Part shown: positions 34,812 through 42,986 of the stretch, one piece after another
How the letters are laid out: every line of letters starts with the position of its first letter
Position numbering within the stretch: the first letter of the stretch is position 1
Assembly (NCBI GenBank): GCA_041394725.1
Contig: JAWKHR010000008.1
Location: 124,001 to 188,000 of the forward strand
DNA length: 64,000 nucleotides
Reading direction: 5' to 3'
Source: JAWKHR01 sp041394725
GTDB taxonomy: Bacteria; Acidobacteriota; Vicinamibacteria; Vicinamibacterales; SCN-69-37
The notes under the pieces: model-generated
Database searches by the model: none
What the model was told of the DNA's origin: nothing
What the model saw: the letters and a program-made list of their open reading frames with translations, nothing else
Made by a program: the position numbers and the translations under genes

Positions 34812-35142
34812 GTCGAAGGCCCTGCCCGCCATCACCCACCTTCAGTACCTGGTCCTCGATGCCCTCGAACATGACGAGCGGGCCGGACGTGACCTCCGGG
34901 CCCTGCTGGCGGCGTTCGGGGTCAGGAGCAGCGCGCCGGCTTTCTACCAGATGATGGCCCGCCTCGAGCAGGCCCGCCTCGTGGACGGCCGGTACGACCA
35001 GAAGGTCGTCGACGGCCAGCACGTGAAGGAACGCCGCTACACCCTCACGAAAGGCGGCGCGCGCGCGCTCGGCGAGACCCGGCACTTCTACCGCGAGCGC
35101 GAAGCCGCCGCGCGCGCGCACGGGGAGGCCTCCCATGCCTGA
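34810..35142 (+). CDS. PadR family transcriptional regulator
   Basis: 110 residues, one PadR winged helix: LQYLVLDALEHDERAGRDLR, SSAPAFYQMMARLEQARLVDG and RRYTLTKGGARALGETRHFY. PadR genes of this kind stand in front of acidobacterial permeases and are thought to repress them. Its stop overlaps the start of the permease gene by 8 nt, so the two are cotranscribed and probably coupled. The start is fixed by the TATAAT box 8 nt upstream. Confidence 0.93.
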   Translation: MSKALPAITHLQYLVLDALEHDERAGRDLRALLAAFGVRSSAPAFYQMMARLEQARLVDGRYDQKVVDGQHVKERRYTLTKGGARALGETRHFYREREAAARAHGEASHA

Positions 35143-37848
35143 CCGCTGGCGCCGCTTCTGTCGCTGCCTGGTGCCCCCGATGCTCCGCGAGGACGTCTTC
35201 GATCCGGCCGCGGCCGATCTCGAGCACGACTGGGCCGAGCGCGGAAGGCCGGGGTGGGGCGCGCGCCTGGCGCGGGCCGCCGAGCTGCTGGCGCTCGCCC
35301 TCGAATCGCGGCGCGTCGGCACGCTCGCCAGGGGGGCCGTGATGCGCTCCCCGGGGCCGGCCAGCGCCGGCGCCCTCCCGCCCGAGTCCGGATCCCCGCT
35401 CAGGGCCGCGCTGTCGCCGGCCGCGCTCGCGCGCGACGTGCGCTTCGCGCTCCGGCGCCTCGCGCGGCAGCCGATGGTTCCGCGCTGGTCGCGGCGGGCT
35501 CACGCTCGGCCTCGGCACGGGGGCCAACGTGACCCTCTTCGCCTTCGTGGACGCGCTCCTGCTCGCGCCCATCCGGGCCGAGGCGCCCGCCGATCTGGTC
35601 CGCGTGTTTCCCTCGGCCGACGGCGACTCCCGCGTCGTGTCGTACCCGAACTACGCGGACGCGCGCGACCTCGCGCCGGCCGTCGATCTCGCGGCGCACC
35701 AGCAGGCGACCGTCAGCGTCGGGACCGCGGACGCCCTCGAGACGCGCACGGTCGAGCTCGTCACCGGGAACTTCTTCCGCGCGCTGATGCTGCGGCCGCT
35801 GCTCGGCCGCCTCATCGATGATCGCGACGACCGCGTGGAGCTCGAGAGCCCGGTTGCCGTGCTGAGCGAGGCCTACTGGCGCGCGGCCTTCGGCGCCGCG
35901 CCCGACATCGTCGGGCACGAGATCGTGCTGAATGGCGGGCGCTTCACGATCATCGGCGTCGCGCCGCGCGGCTTCCGCGGCACCTACAACGGCCACGCGG
36001 TGGACCTCTGGGTGCCGGTCCACATGCAGCAGGTCGCGCGGCCGACGGGGCTCACGCTGGATCGACGCGGCTGGGGCTGGCTCTCGATGATCGGCCGCCT
36101 GCGCCCGGGCGAGACGATCGCGACGGCGCGGGCCGAGCTGGGACGCGCGGCCGCGCGGCTGGCGGACGCGTATCCCGGCAACGGCCGCGACTTCGGCCTG
36201 ACGGCCGTGCCCGCCTCGGGCGTCGCCGACCGCGACCGGCAGGCGCTCGGCGCCTCGCTCGGCACGGTCTACGCCTTCACGCTGCTGCTGTTCCTCGTGA
36301 CCTGCGCGAACCTGGCGGGGGTGATGCAGGCGCGACTGGCATCGCGCCGGCGGGACGTCGCGATCCGCCTGTCGCTCGGCGCGGGCCGCGGCCGACTCGT
36401 GCGCGAGTGGATCGTCGAGTGCCTCGTGCTCGCGACCGCCGGCGGGGCCGCGAGCCTGCTCGTCGCCCGCCTGACGGCCGCCGTCGTCGGCCGCCTCCAG
36501 CCGCCGGGCGGCGTCGTCGGCGGCTTCGCGTTCGACGCCTGTCGGCGCCCGCGCCGGCGGATACGCCGTCGCGCTCGCCGTGCTGGCGACGATGCTCTTC
36601 GGCGCGCTGCCGGCCTGGCGGCTCGGTCGCGCGACGGATGACGCGCTGCGCGAGGACGTCACGACGACGGTCGGCGGCCGGCGCCGGCGCGCGGGCGCCG
36701 CCTCGCGGTCGCGACGGTGTCGCGCTCTCGGCGATGCTGCTGGTCGCGGCCGCGTGGCTCCTGGCCAGCGTCCGTTCCAGCTGCGCGCGAACCCCGGCTT
36801 CGAGACCGCGCACCTGGCCGTCGCGACGATCGACCTCCGCCGGCAGCGCGTGCCCGAGGCCGCGGTCGGGCCGCTGATGGACCGCGCGATCGCGGCGGCT
36901 CGCGGCGTCCCGGGCGTGGTCGGCGCGGACGCCGCCATGCGCGCGCCGCTCGACATGGGCCAGGATCGGATGGCGTTCGGCATCCCGGGCTACACCAATC
37001 CCGAAGGCACCGACCGCGCGTCGATCGACTTCACGGCCGTGACGTCGGGCTACTTCGACACCCTGGGCGATCCGTTCGTCGCGGGCGGTGCGTGGAACGC
37101 GACCGCCGCGCGGACACGCCCGTTCGCCGTCGTGAACGAGACGCTGGTGCGCCGGTACTTCGCCGGGGTCAGCCCCGTCGGCCGCACGATCGAGCTGGTC
37201 GGCCTCGGACCGATTCCCGTCAGCGGCGTGGTCGCCGACACCGCGTACTACTCCATCGACGAAGCGCCGCTGCCGTTCGTCTTCCTCTCGGCCGAGAGCC
37301 AGCCCCCGGCCGTGTTCCAGCTCCATGTCCGGACGTCGGTGCCGCCGGCGGTCGTCCTGGGGCCGCTGGCGCGCGGCCTGGCCGCGGCCGACGGGCGGCT
37401 CGCGCCGTCGCCGGTGGTGACGTTCGAGGACCTGCGTCGCGTCCCGCTCTTCCCGGCCCGGGCGCTGGCGGCGGCGGCCACGGCCTTCGGTCTGCTCGCG
37501 CTCGGCCTGACGGCGATCGGACTCTACGGCGTGGCGACGGCGTCGGTGACGCAACGGACGCGCGAGATCGGCGTCCGGCTCGCGCTCGGCGCGCAACCCG
37601 GCGACGTCGCGCGGGCCGTGATGCGCGAGGCCGTCGGGCTCGCGCTCGGCGGCGCCGCGGTGGGCCTGGCCGGGGCGTGGCTTGCCGGCGGCGCGCTCGG
37701 CGGCTGGCTGGTCGGCATCACGCGCACGTCACCGGGGCCCTATGCCGGGGTCGTGCTCCTCGTCTCGGCGGTGACGATGGTGGCGGCGTGGGTGCCGGCG
37801 CGGCGGGCGGCGCGGGTGGATCCGGTGGAGACGCTCCGGCGGGCGTAG
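35135..37848 (+). pseudogene. FtsX/MacB-type ABC permease (ADOP family), frame-disrupted
   Basis: About 900 codons. A cytoplasmic head (MPDRWRRFCRCLVPPMLRED) is followed by a first FtsX unit: a periplasmic MacB domain with VSYPNYADARDL, SEAYWRAAFG and IGVAPRGFRGTYNG, then permease helices with RRRDVAIRLSLGAGRGRLVREW. A second unit ends RTREIGVRLALGAQPGDVARAV and ARRAARVDPVETLRRA. Frame changes occur near 35483, 35503, 36545, 36690, 36710 and 36780, yet both halves keep every expected block. No ABC ATPase gene is adjacent, as is typical of these orphan permeases. The upstream overlapping padR is its likely regulator. Confidence 0.85.
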
Positions 37849-37852
37849 ATGA

Positions 37853-37912
37853 TTTCGTCGGCGCTCGGCGCTCGGCGCTCGGCGCTCGGCGTTCGGCGCT
37901 CGATGCTCCGGG
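37853..37912. repeat. CGGCGCTCGGCG repeat
   Basis: Five to six copies of CGGCGCTCGGCG-type units (CTCGGCGCTCGGCGTTCGG) immediately after the permease stop. Same family as the blocks at 12.1, 15.6 and 17.6 kb. Confidence 0.75.
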
Positions 37913-37932
37913 GCGGCGTCCGGCGGGCTCGT

Positions 37933-38859
37933 TCAGCCGCCGTAGCCTCGGCGGGCGCGGATCTCGTAGGTCGGGTCCTTCGGCACGCGGACGGTGACCT
38001 CGTGCCAGCCGCCCTCCTTCACGCCCGCGGGCGTGTAGCGCAGGACGTAGCTCTTGCGGAAGGCCTCGAGCGCGCGCTGGAAGGCGTCGCTGATCGGGGC
38101 GTCGTAGTCCACCCAGAACACCTCGCCGCCGGTCCGCACCGCCAGATCGGCGAGTGTGGCCGCGGTGCTGGTGGTCCGGTTGCGCGCGCCGCTCGTGGGC
38201 ACGACGAAGTAGAGGACGGCGTCGGCGAAGCCGGCGACGTTCGCCACGCTCTCGCGGTCGAGGATGCTGATCGTGTCCTGTCCGTCCGTGTAGGAGATGA
38301 TGAGCTGCCGGCGCTCGGGTTCGGCTGCCCGCATCAGGGTCGCGGCGAGGCCGTCGAGGAGCGACGTGCCGCCGCGGGCCTGGAGGGCGTCGACGGCCGG
38401 CACGGTGCCACCCGGCTGGAAGCCGAAGATCTGCTGCAGGCTGTGCTGCACGGCGATCAGCCGGAACTGGTCGTCGGGCCGGATGTACTGCGCCGTTTCC
38501 GTCACGCTCCGCTTCAGCCGTTCGAGCCGGCGTCCCTCGACGCTCGCGCTGACGTCCAGCATCAGCGTGACGTCGATCGGCAGCGTCTCGACCGACACCG
38601 CCTGGATCCGCTGCGCGACGCCGTTGTCCTCGAGCTGGAAGTCGGCCGCGGTCAGGTCCTGGACCGCCTGGCCGCCCTTGCGCACCGAGACGCTCACGCT
38701 CACGCCCTCGATGCTCGCGCGGAAGATCGACTGCGACGGCGTCTGCGCCTGGCCCTGCGCGGGCCCGGATCCCGATGCCTGGGGAGCGGCCGACGGGCCG
38801 GCGGTCATCAGGGCGGCGGCGAGGGCGACGGCGACGGCCGGGACCAGGGCGCGCGTCAT
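37933..38859 (-). CDS. VWFA-domain secreted protein (acidobacterial VWFA-related type)
   Basis: 308 residues with a signal peptide (MTRALVPAVAVALAAALMTA). The N-terminal part has the DLTAADFQLEDNGVAQRIQ motif that marks the Acidobacteria VWFA-related family. A von Willebrand A domain follows with the metal site DVSASVEG (DxSxS), GGTSLLDGL and SYTDGQDTIS. It is probably periplasmic or outer-membrane associated and involved in protein binding; no enzyme role is evident. Its ATG overlaps the stop of the preceding TPR gene by 4 nt (ATGA), so the pair is coupled. Confidence 0.9.
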   Translation of the reverse strand: MTRALVPAVAVALAAALMTAGPSAAPQASGSGPAQGQAQTPSQSIFRASIEGVSVSVSVRKGGQAVQDLTAADFQLEDNGVAQRIQAVSVETLPIDVTLMLDVSASVEGRRLERLKRSVTETAQYIRPDDQFRLIAVQHSLQQIFGFQPGGTVPAVDALQARGGTSLLDGLAATLMRAAEPERRQLIISYTDGQDTISILDRESVANVAGFADAVLYFVVPTSGARNRTTSTAATLADLAVRTGGEVFWVDYDAPISDAFQRALEAFRKSYVLRYTPAGVKEGGWHEVTVRVPKDPTYEIRARRGYGG

Positions 38860-39905
38860 GAGACGTGGGTGAGGCCGGTGCGCATCGCGGGTACCAGGCC
38901 GGTGATGTAGCGGAAGTCGGCGGGCCAGTAGAACCACCACGGATCCTGCGCGGGCGTCGGCCGCGCCAGCAGCTGCGCCATCAGCCGGTCGGCCACGCCG
39001 CCGCGGCCCTGGCGGAAGTGGACCGAGGCCAGCGCGATCGTGGCCGACTGCGCGCCGGGCTGAATCAGCAGCGCCTCGGTCAGCGGCACGATGGCGTCAT
39101 CCGGCCGGCCGAGCCGGTCGAGCGCGCGGCCGCGGAGCAGCTTGGACAGGTAGCCGAGCGTCGGCTCGGCGATCGCGTCCTCGGGCAGCTCGTCGAGCGC
39201 GGCGAGCGCGGCGTCGGGGTGGCCGAGCTCCAGCTCGACGTGCGCCAGGCGGATGTTGGCCTCCACGTGCGCCGACCCTTCGCCGGTCACCGCGCGGTAG
39301 CGCTTCGCGGCCTCCTCGTAGCGCTTGCGGATCGTGTCGGCCGAGGCCTTGCCGTCCTCGAAGAACGGCGCCGCTCGCAGCTCCGCCGCGACCGCGCGCT
39401 CGAACGGCAGGCGCGCCTCGTCGGGGAACTGAAACTTCATGTGGCCGATGTGCGACTCGATCGCATCCGGATCGACCGCGCCGGCCATCACCGCGAACGC
39501 GGCCAGATGCCAGGTGTGCTCGAACTCCCCGGCCCGCGCCCGGGGGATGCGGCGGATCTGCCGGCAACCCCACTCGAGCAGCTTCGTCGCGCGCTCGCCG
39601 GTCTCGACGCGCGCGTAGGCCGCCTCGAGCGCGAACGCCGCGGCGATCCGCCGGCGGTCGTCCTGGTTCGCGCCGCCCTGCTTCAGCCAGTCGCCGATGA
39701 GATCGTCGAGGTCCTTCTCGAGCGTGCCCGGATCCGCGACGGTCCTGAACCGCTGGGCCACGTCCTCGTACTGCCCGCTCGCGTACTCGTTCAGCCAGTC
39801 GAGCACCCAGCTCCGCTGCTGCGCGCGCACCGGATTCCCGGTCCAGGCGAGGCAGAGCGCGCCGGCCAGGATCAGCGGAAGGCAGCGTCGGGAGGACGGA
39901 ACCAC
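38856..39905 (-). CDS. TPR-repeat secreted protein
   Basis: 349 residues; family not recognised beyond TPR-like helices. The signal peptide (VPSSRRCLPLILAGALCLAW) ends near VRAQQ. The mature protein is alpha-helical with repeats such as SAHVEANIRLAHVELELG, AALAALDELPE and DDAIVPLTEALLIQP. The GTG start follows TAGAAT by 6 nt, with no ribosome binding site. Coupled to the VWFA gene downstream; the two may form an envelope scaffold (inference). Confidence 0.8.
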   Translation of the reverse strand: MVPSSRRCLPLILAGALCLAWTGNPVRAQQRSWVLDWLNEYASGQYEDVAQRFRTVADPGTLEKDLDDLIGDWLKQGGANQDDRRRIAAAFALEAAYARVETGERATKLLEWGCRQIRRIPRARAGEFEHTWHLAAFAVMAGAVDPDAIESHIGHMKFQFPDEARLPFERAVAAELRAAPFFEDGKASADTIRKRYEEAAKRYRAVTGEGSAHVEANIRLAHVELELGHPDAALAALDELPEDAIAEPTLGYLSKLLRGRALDRLGRPDDAIVPLTEALLIQPGAQSATIALASVHFRQGRGGVADRLMAQLLARPTPAQDPWWFYWPADFRYITGLVPAMRTGLTHVS

Positions 39906-39911
39906 TGACCG

Positions 39912-39917
39912 ATTCTA
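39912..39917 (-). promoter_or_regulatory. candidate -10 element (TAGAAT) of the TPR-VWFA pair
   Basis: TAGAAT ends 6 nt before the GTG at 39905; leaderless spacing. Confidence 0.4.
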
Positions 39918-39954
39918 GCAACGAACCGCCCGGGCGGCGACGCGGCCCTGGCGC

Positions 39955-40043
39955 GGGCCGTCCGGCGGCGACGCGGGCGCCCGAGCGGGCCGTCCGGCGG
40001 CGACGCGGGCGCCCGAGCGGGCCGTCCGGCGGCGACGCGGGCC
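39955..40043. repeat. 32-bp tandem repeat, 2.8 units
   Basis: Unit GGGCCGTCCGGCGGCGACGC plus GGGCGCCCGAGC at 39955, 39987 and a partial one at 40019, all identical. It fills most of the 223-bp gap between two minus-strand genes. No spacers, so it is not a CRISPR array. Confidence 0.88.
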
Positions 40044-40128
40044 GGCGGGGCACCGGCCCGGCGTCGTCCCGGCTCCCACAGGCAGGCGGGAGGTGGATGC
40101 CACGGTCCCGCGGGGCGGGACGTCGGGC

Positions 40129-42786
40129 TCAGAAGTTGAACCAGCGGCTGATCTTGACCAGGAACACGTTCGTGGCCGGCGCGTCGAACGCGGCGCCCAC
40201 GTCGCGCCCGAACCGGAAGTCGCCCCGCGCGGCGACGTCCTCGCGGCCCTGCTGCCAGACGAGGAACAGCGCCGAGCCCGGGCGGTATTCCCAGCGCAGG
40301 ACGTTCGTCGTGCGGAAGGAGAGATAGGTGAAGTCCGGGTCGCCGTCCCAGGCGTAGGGCCGATAGCGGTCCCCGTAGGCTCCGGCGCGGCCGTCGGCCA
40401 GCTCCTTGAACTGGTCGTACGCGCCCGAGGAGACGAACGGGCGCGCGTAGACCTGGAGCGTGAGCGTCGGCCGGAGGGTGTAGTTCACCCGCAGGTTGAC
40501 GCCGACCGTCGTCTGGTCGAGGCGGCCGAACAGGTAGTGCGTGTCGGCCGCCTCGGTCAGGTTCGTGATCCACTGCGCGTCGCGGCGGTTGCGCGTCACG
40601 GACACGCCGGTGTTGACGACGAGCGCCGTCCCGGGCCGGAGCGTGAGCGACGGCGACAGGCTCCACGTCCACGATCCGTGCGGGTCGGTGAGCCACGAGT
40701 AGTTCAGCGTCCCGCTCGCCAGCCGCCGTTCGTCGGTCGTGACGTAGCCCCAGCCGTTCCAGTTCGCCGGCTGGAACCCGCCCGGGCCCCCGCGCGTCAG
40801 GCGATCGTTGAAGCCGCGGGCGTTGTAGTTGACGCCCGTGCCGAGCGTCCAGTTGTTCGTGAAGGTCCAGTGCGCGTTCACGTTGCCGCCGGCGTAGCGG
40901 CGGTCGCCGTCCCAGTTCCAGCCCGCCCAGTGGTTGACGTTCAGGTTGAGCGACCGCACGAACCGGCCCGGCGTGTCGTCGCGGACCTGGAACCACTGGC
41001 TGGTCGCGATCTCGTCGGCGCGCGAGAGGAACCCGAGGTCGTTGACGTCGAAGCCGGGCGTCTTGTAGCCGACGTACGACTGGAACCGCGTGCGACGGCC
41101 CGCGATTTTGGAGAGCGAGATCGAGCCGGCGTGCCCGCCGAGCGACGTGCGCGTGGGGTCGTAGTCGAGGTGGCCGGCGTCGGGCCGCTGGAAGCTGTGC
41201 ACGGTGTTGCGCTGCAGCCGGTCGATCGCGGCGGCGTCCCCGCGGACCAGGCTGCCGGCCCAGTAGCCGTTGAGCGAGAACCGGCCGCCGCCGAAGCGGA
41301 GGTCGCCGTCCACGCCGCCGGTGGTCGCCGATCCCGGCAGGAACCGCAGTTCGTCGGCCAGGCGCCGGTTCGTGCTGGTCACCATGACGCCGAGGCGGGA
41401 CTGGTTGGCGAATTCCCGGCCGACGCGCACGGCCGTGTAGCTCGTCGCGGGTTCCACCGGCGTGGAGGACGTCGTGGCGCCCGGCCCGGCGAGCCGCGCG
41501 TCCTCGCGGCTGGTGATCGCGTTGACCGCGCCGACGGTGAACCCGCCGACCCGCCCGGTGAGCTTGGCCGCCCCGAGGATCGTCGTGCTCGTCGGCTGGG
41601 CGGCGAAGCCCTCGCCCGGGTCGGCGACGCGCTGCGGGGCGCGGCCGATGCGGCGCGAGTAGAACAGCCCCGTGCACTGTCCGTCGCTGCAGTCCAGGTT
41701 GAACGAGAGGTTGCCCGACCCCTCGACGAAGAACGGGCGGCGCTCGGCGAAGAAGGTCTCGAACGCGCCGAGGTTGACCACCGCCGGATCGGCCTCGACC
41801 TGCCCGAAGTCGGGGTTCACCGTGCCGGTCAGCGTCAGCCCGGACGCGACCTGGTACCGCACGTCCACGCCGCCCGTGAGCGAGGCGTCGGGCGACCGCG
41901 TGAGCGGGTCGCCCGGGGCCACCGGCTGCGTCGCGGTCTCGGTGAGGACGTAGGGCGCCAGTTCCACGCGCTTCTGCGCCGGCGCGACGGTCAGGCCGCG
42001 CAGTTCGCCGAGCGACGAGACGTAGCCGCTCGCGCTGCGCGGCAGCAGGGGCCAGCTCGACGTCTCGTTGACGTGCGCCACGGTCCGCACCACCGCGAAG
42101 CCGAACGTCTCCGTCCGCGACGGGTCGAAGCGCAGCTGCGAGAAGGGGATGCGGAACTCCGCCCGCCAGCCGCCGGGCGTGCGCGCGACGGCGACGTCCC
42201 ACACCGCGTCCCAGCTCGTGTCCTGGTTCGTGTCGTTGAAGCGGTAGGTGTCGGCCTTCACGCCGGCCGCGTTGACGCCGAACTCGTACGCGGTGCGCCG
42301 GTCGTGATACGAATCGATCACGACCCGCAGCCAGTCGGAGGGCGAGGCCTCGTCGCGGCGCGTGAGGTGCGCGGCGATCGCGCCCGCGTCGGGTTCCATC
42401 GCGGTCACCGCGACGTAGAGCGCGGCGCGGTCGTAGAGCACGCGCACGTCGGTCTCGTGGGTGGCCGGCGCGCCCTCGCGCGGCTCGCGCTGCAGGAAGC
42501 CGGTGACCGACGGCGCCGTGCCCCACGCCGTCTCGGTCAACTCGCCGTCGATGCGCATCGGTCCCGCACCCGCGGGCACCGCGACCGCGTCGATGACACC
42601 CGCGGGCACCGCGACCGCGTCGATGACACCACCGGACGGTGTCGTCGCGCGCCCTCCGCTCCCGCCCCGCGCGTCATCGTCGGACGGCGCGGCCAGGGCC
42701 GGTGTCCGCATCGAGACACCCAGGGACAGGCACACGATCGCGGAGCACACGATGTTCGCGCGGCGGACGGACGCGATGGATGACAT
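40129..42786 (-). CDS. DUF5916 family outer-membrane protein with carbohydrate-binding-like domain
   Basis: 885 residues. A signal peptide (ANIVCSAIVCLSLGVSM) is followed at about residue 70 by a CBM9/DOMON-like domain, beginning RIDGELTETAWG and including RRTAYEFGVNAAGVKADTYR and WRAEFRIPFSQLRF. Then comes the DUF5916 part (PDFGQVEADPAVVNLGAFET, FFAERRPFFVEGS) and a long beta-rich region ending in the aromatic pattern VFLVKISRWFNF, typical of a barrel C-terminus. Probably an outer-membrane protein of unknown ligand. Near the N-terminus GVIDAVAVPA occurs twice, from a 31-bp tandem duplication at ~42569-42630. Confidence 0.88.
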   Translation of the reverse strand: MSSIASVRRANIVCSAIVCLSLGVSMRTPALAAPSDDDARGGSGGRATTPSGGVIDAVAVPAGVIDAVAVPAGAGPMRIDGELTETAWGTAPSVTGFLQREPREGAPATHETDVRVLYDRAALYVAVTAMEPDAGAIAAHLTRRDEASPSDWLRVVIDSYHDRRTAYEFGVNAAGVKADTYRFNDTNQDTSWDAVWDVAVARTPGGWRAEFRIPFSQLRFDPSRTETFGFAVVRTVAHVNETSSWPLLPRSASGYVSSLGELRGLTVAPAQKRVELAPYVLTETATQPVAPGDPLTRSPDASLTGGVDVRYQVASGLTLTGTVNPDFGQVEADPAVVNLGAFETFFAERRPFFVEGSGNLSFNLDCSDGQCTGLFYSRRIGRAPQRVADPGEGFAAQPTSTTILGAAKLTGRVGGFTVGAVNAITSREDARLAGPGATTSSTPVEPATSYTAVRVGREFANQSRLGVMVTSTNRRLADELRFLPGSATTGGVDGDLRFGGGRFSLNGYWAGSLVRGDAAAIDRLQRNTVHSFQRPDAGHLDYDPTRTSLGGHAGSISLSKIAGRRTRFQSYVGYKTPGFDVNDLGFLSRADEIATSQWFQVRDDTPGRFVRSLNLNVNHWAGWNWDGDRRYAGGNVNAHWTFTNNWTLGTGVNYNARGFNDRLTRGGPGGFQPANWNGWGYVTTDERRLASGTLNYSWLTDPHGSWTWSLSPSLTLRPGTALVVNTGVSVTRNRRDAQWITNLTEAADTHYLFGRLDQTTVGVNLRVNYTLRPTLTLQVYARPFVSSGAYDQFKELADGRAGAYGDRYRPYAWDGDPDFTYLSFRTTNVLRWEYRPGSALFLVWQQGREDVAARGDFRFGRDVGAAFDAPATNVFLVKISRWFNF
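42569..42630. repeat. 31-bp direct duplication inside the DUF5916 gene
   Basis: CCCGCGGGCACCGCGACCGC plus GTCGATGACAC occurs twice in tandem and duplicates ten residues in the linker after the signal peptide. Confidence 0.7.
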
Positions 42787-42986
42787 TCGGCGGCTTAGAC
42801 GACGGAGGCGGTGGCGAAGTTGATGCGCCCGCCGTGTCCGCCGCTGACGAAACACCCGCCCGGCGGGACGGAACGACGGGCCGGCCGCGCGAGCGGGTGA
42901 CGCGGCAGGATGGAAAAAGTTCGGCACGATCCGTGACGCGCCGGGCCCGCGGGACGACCCCGCGGCGGTGGTAACGTGAGGGCGCC

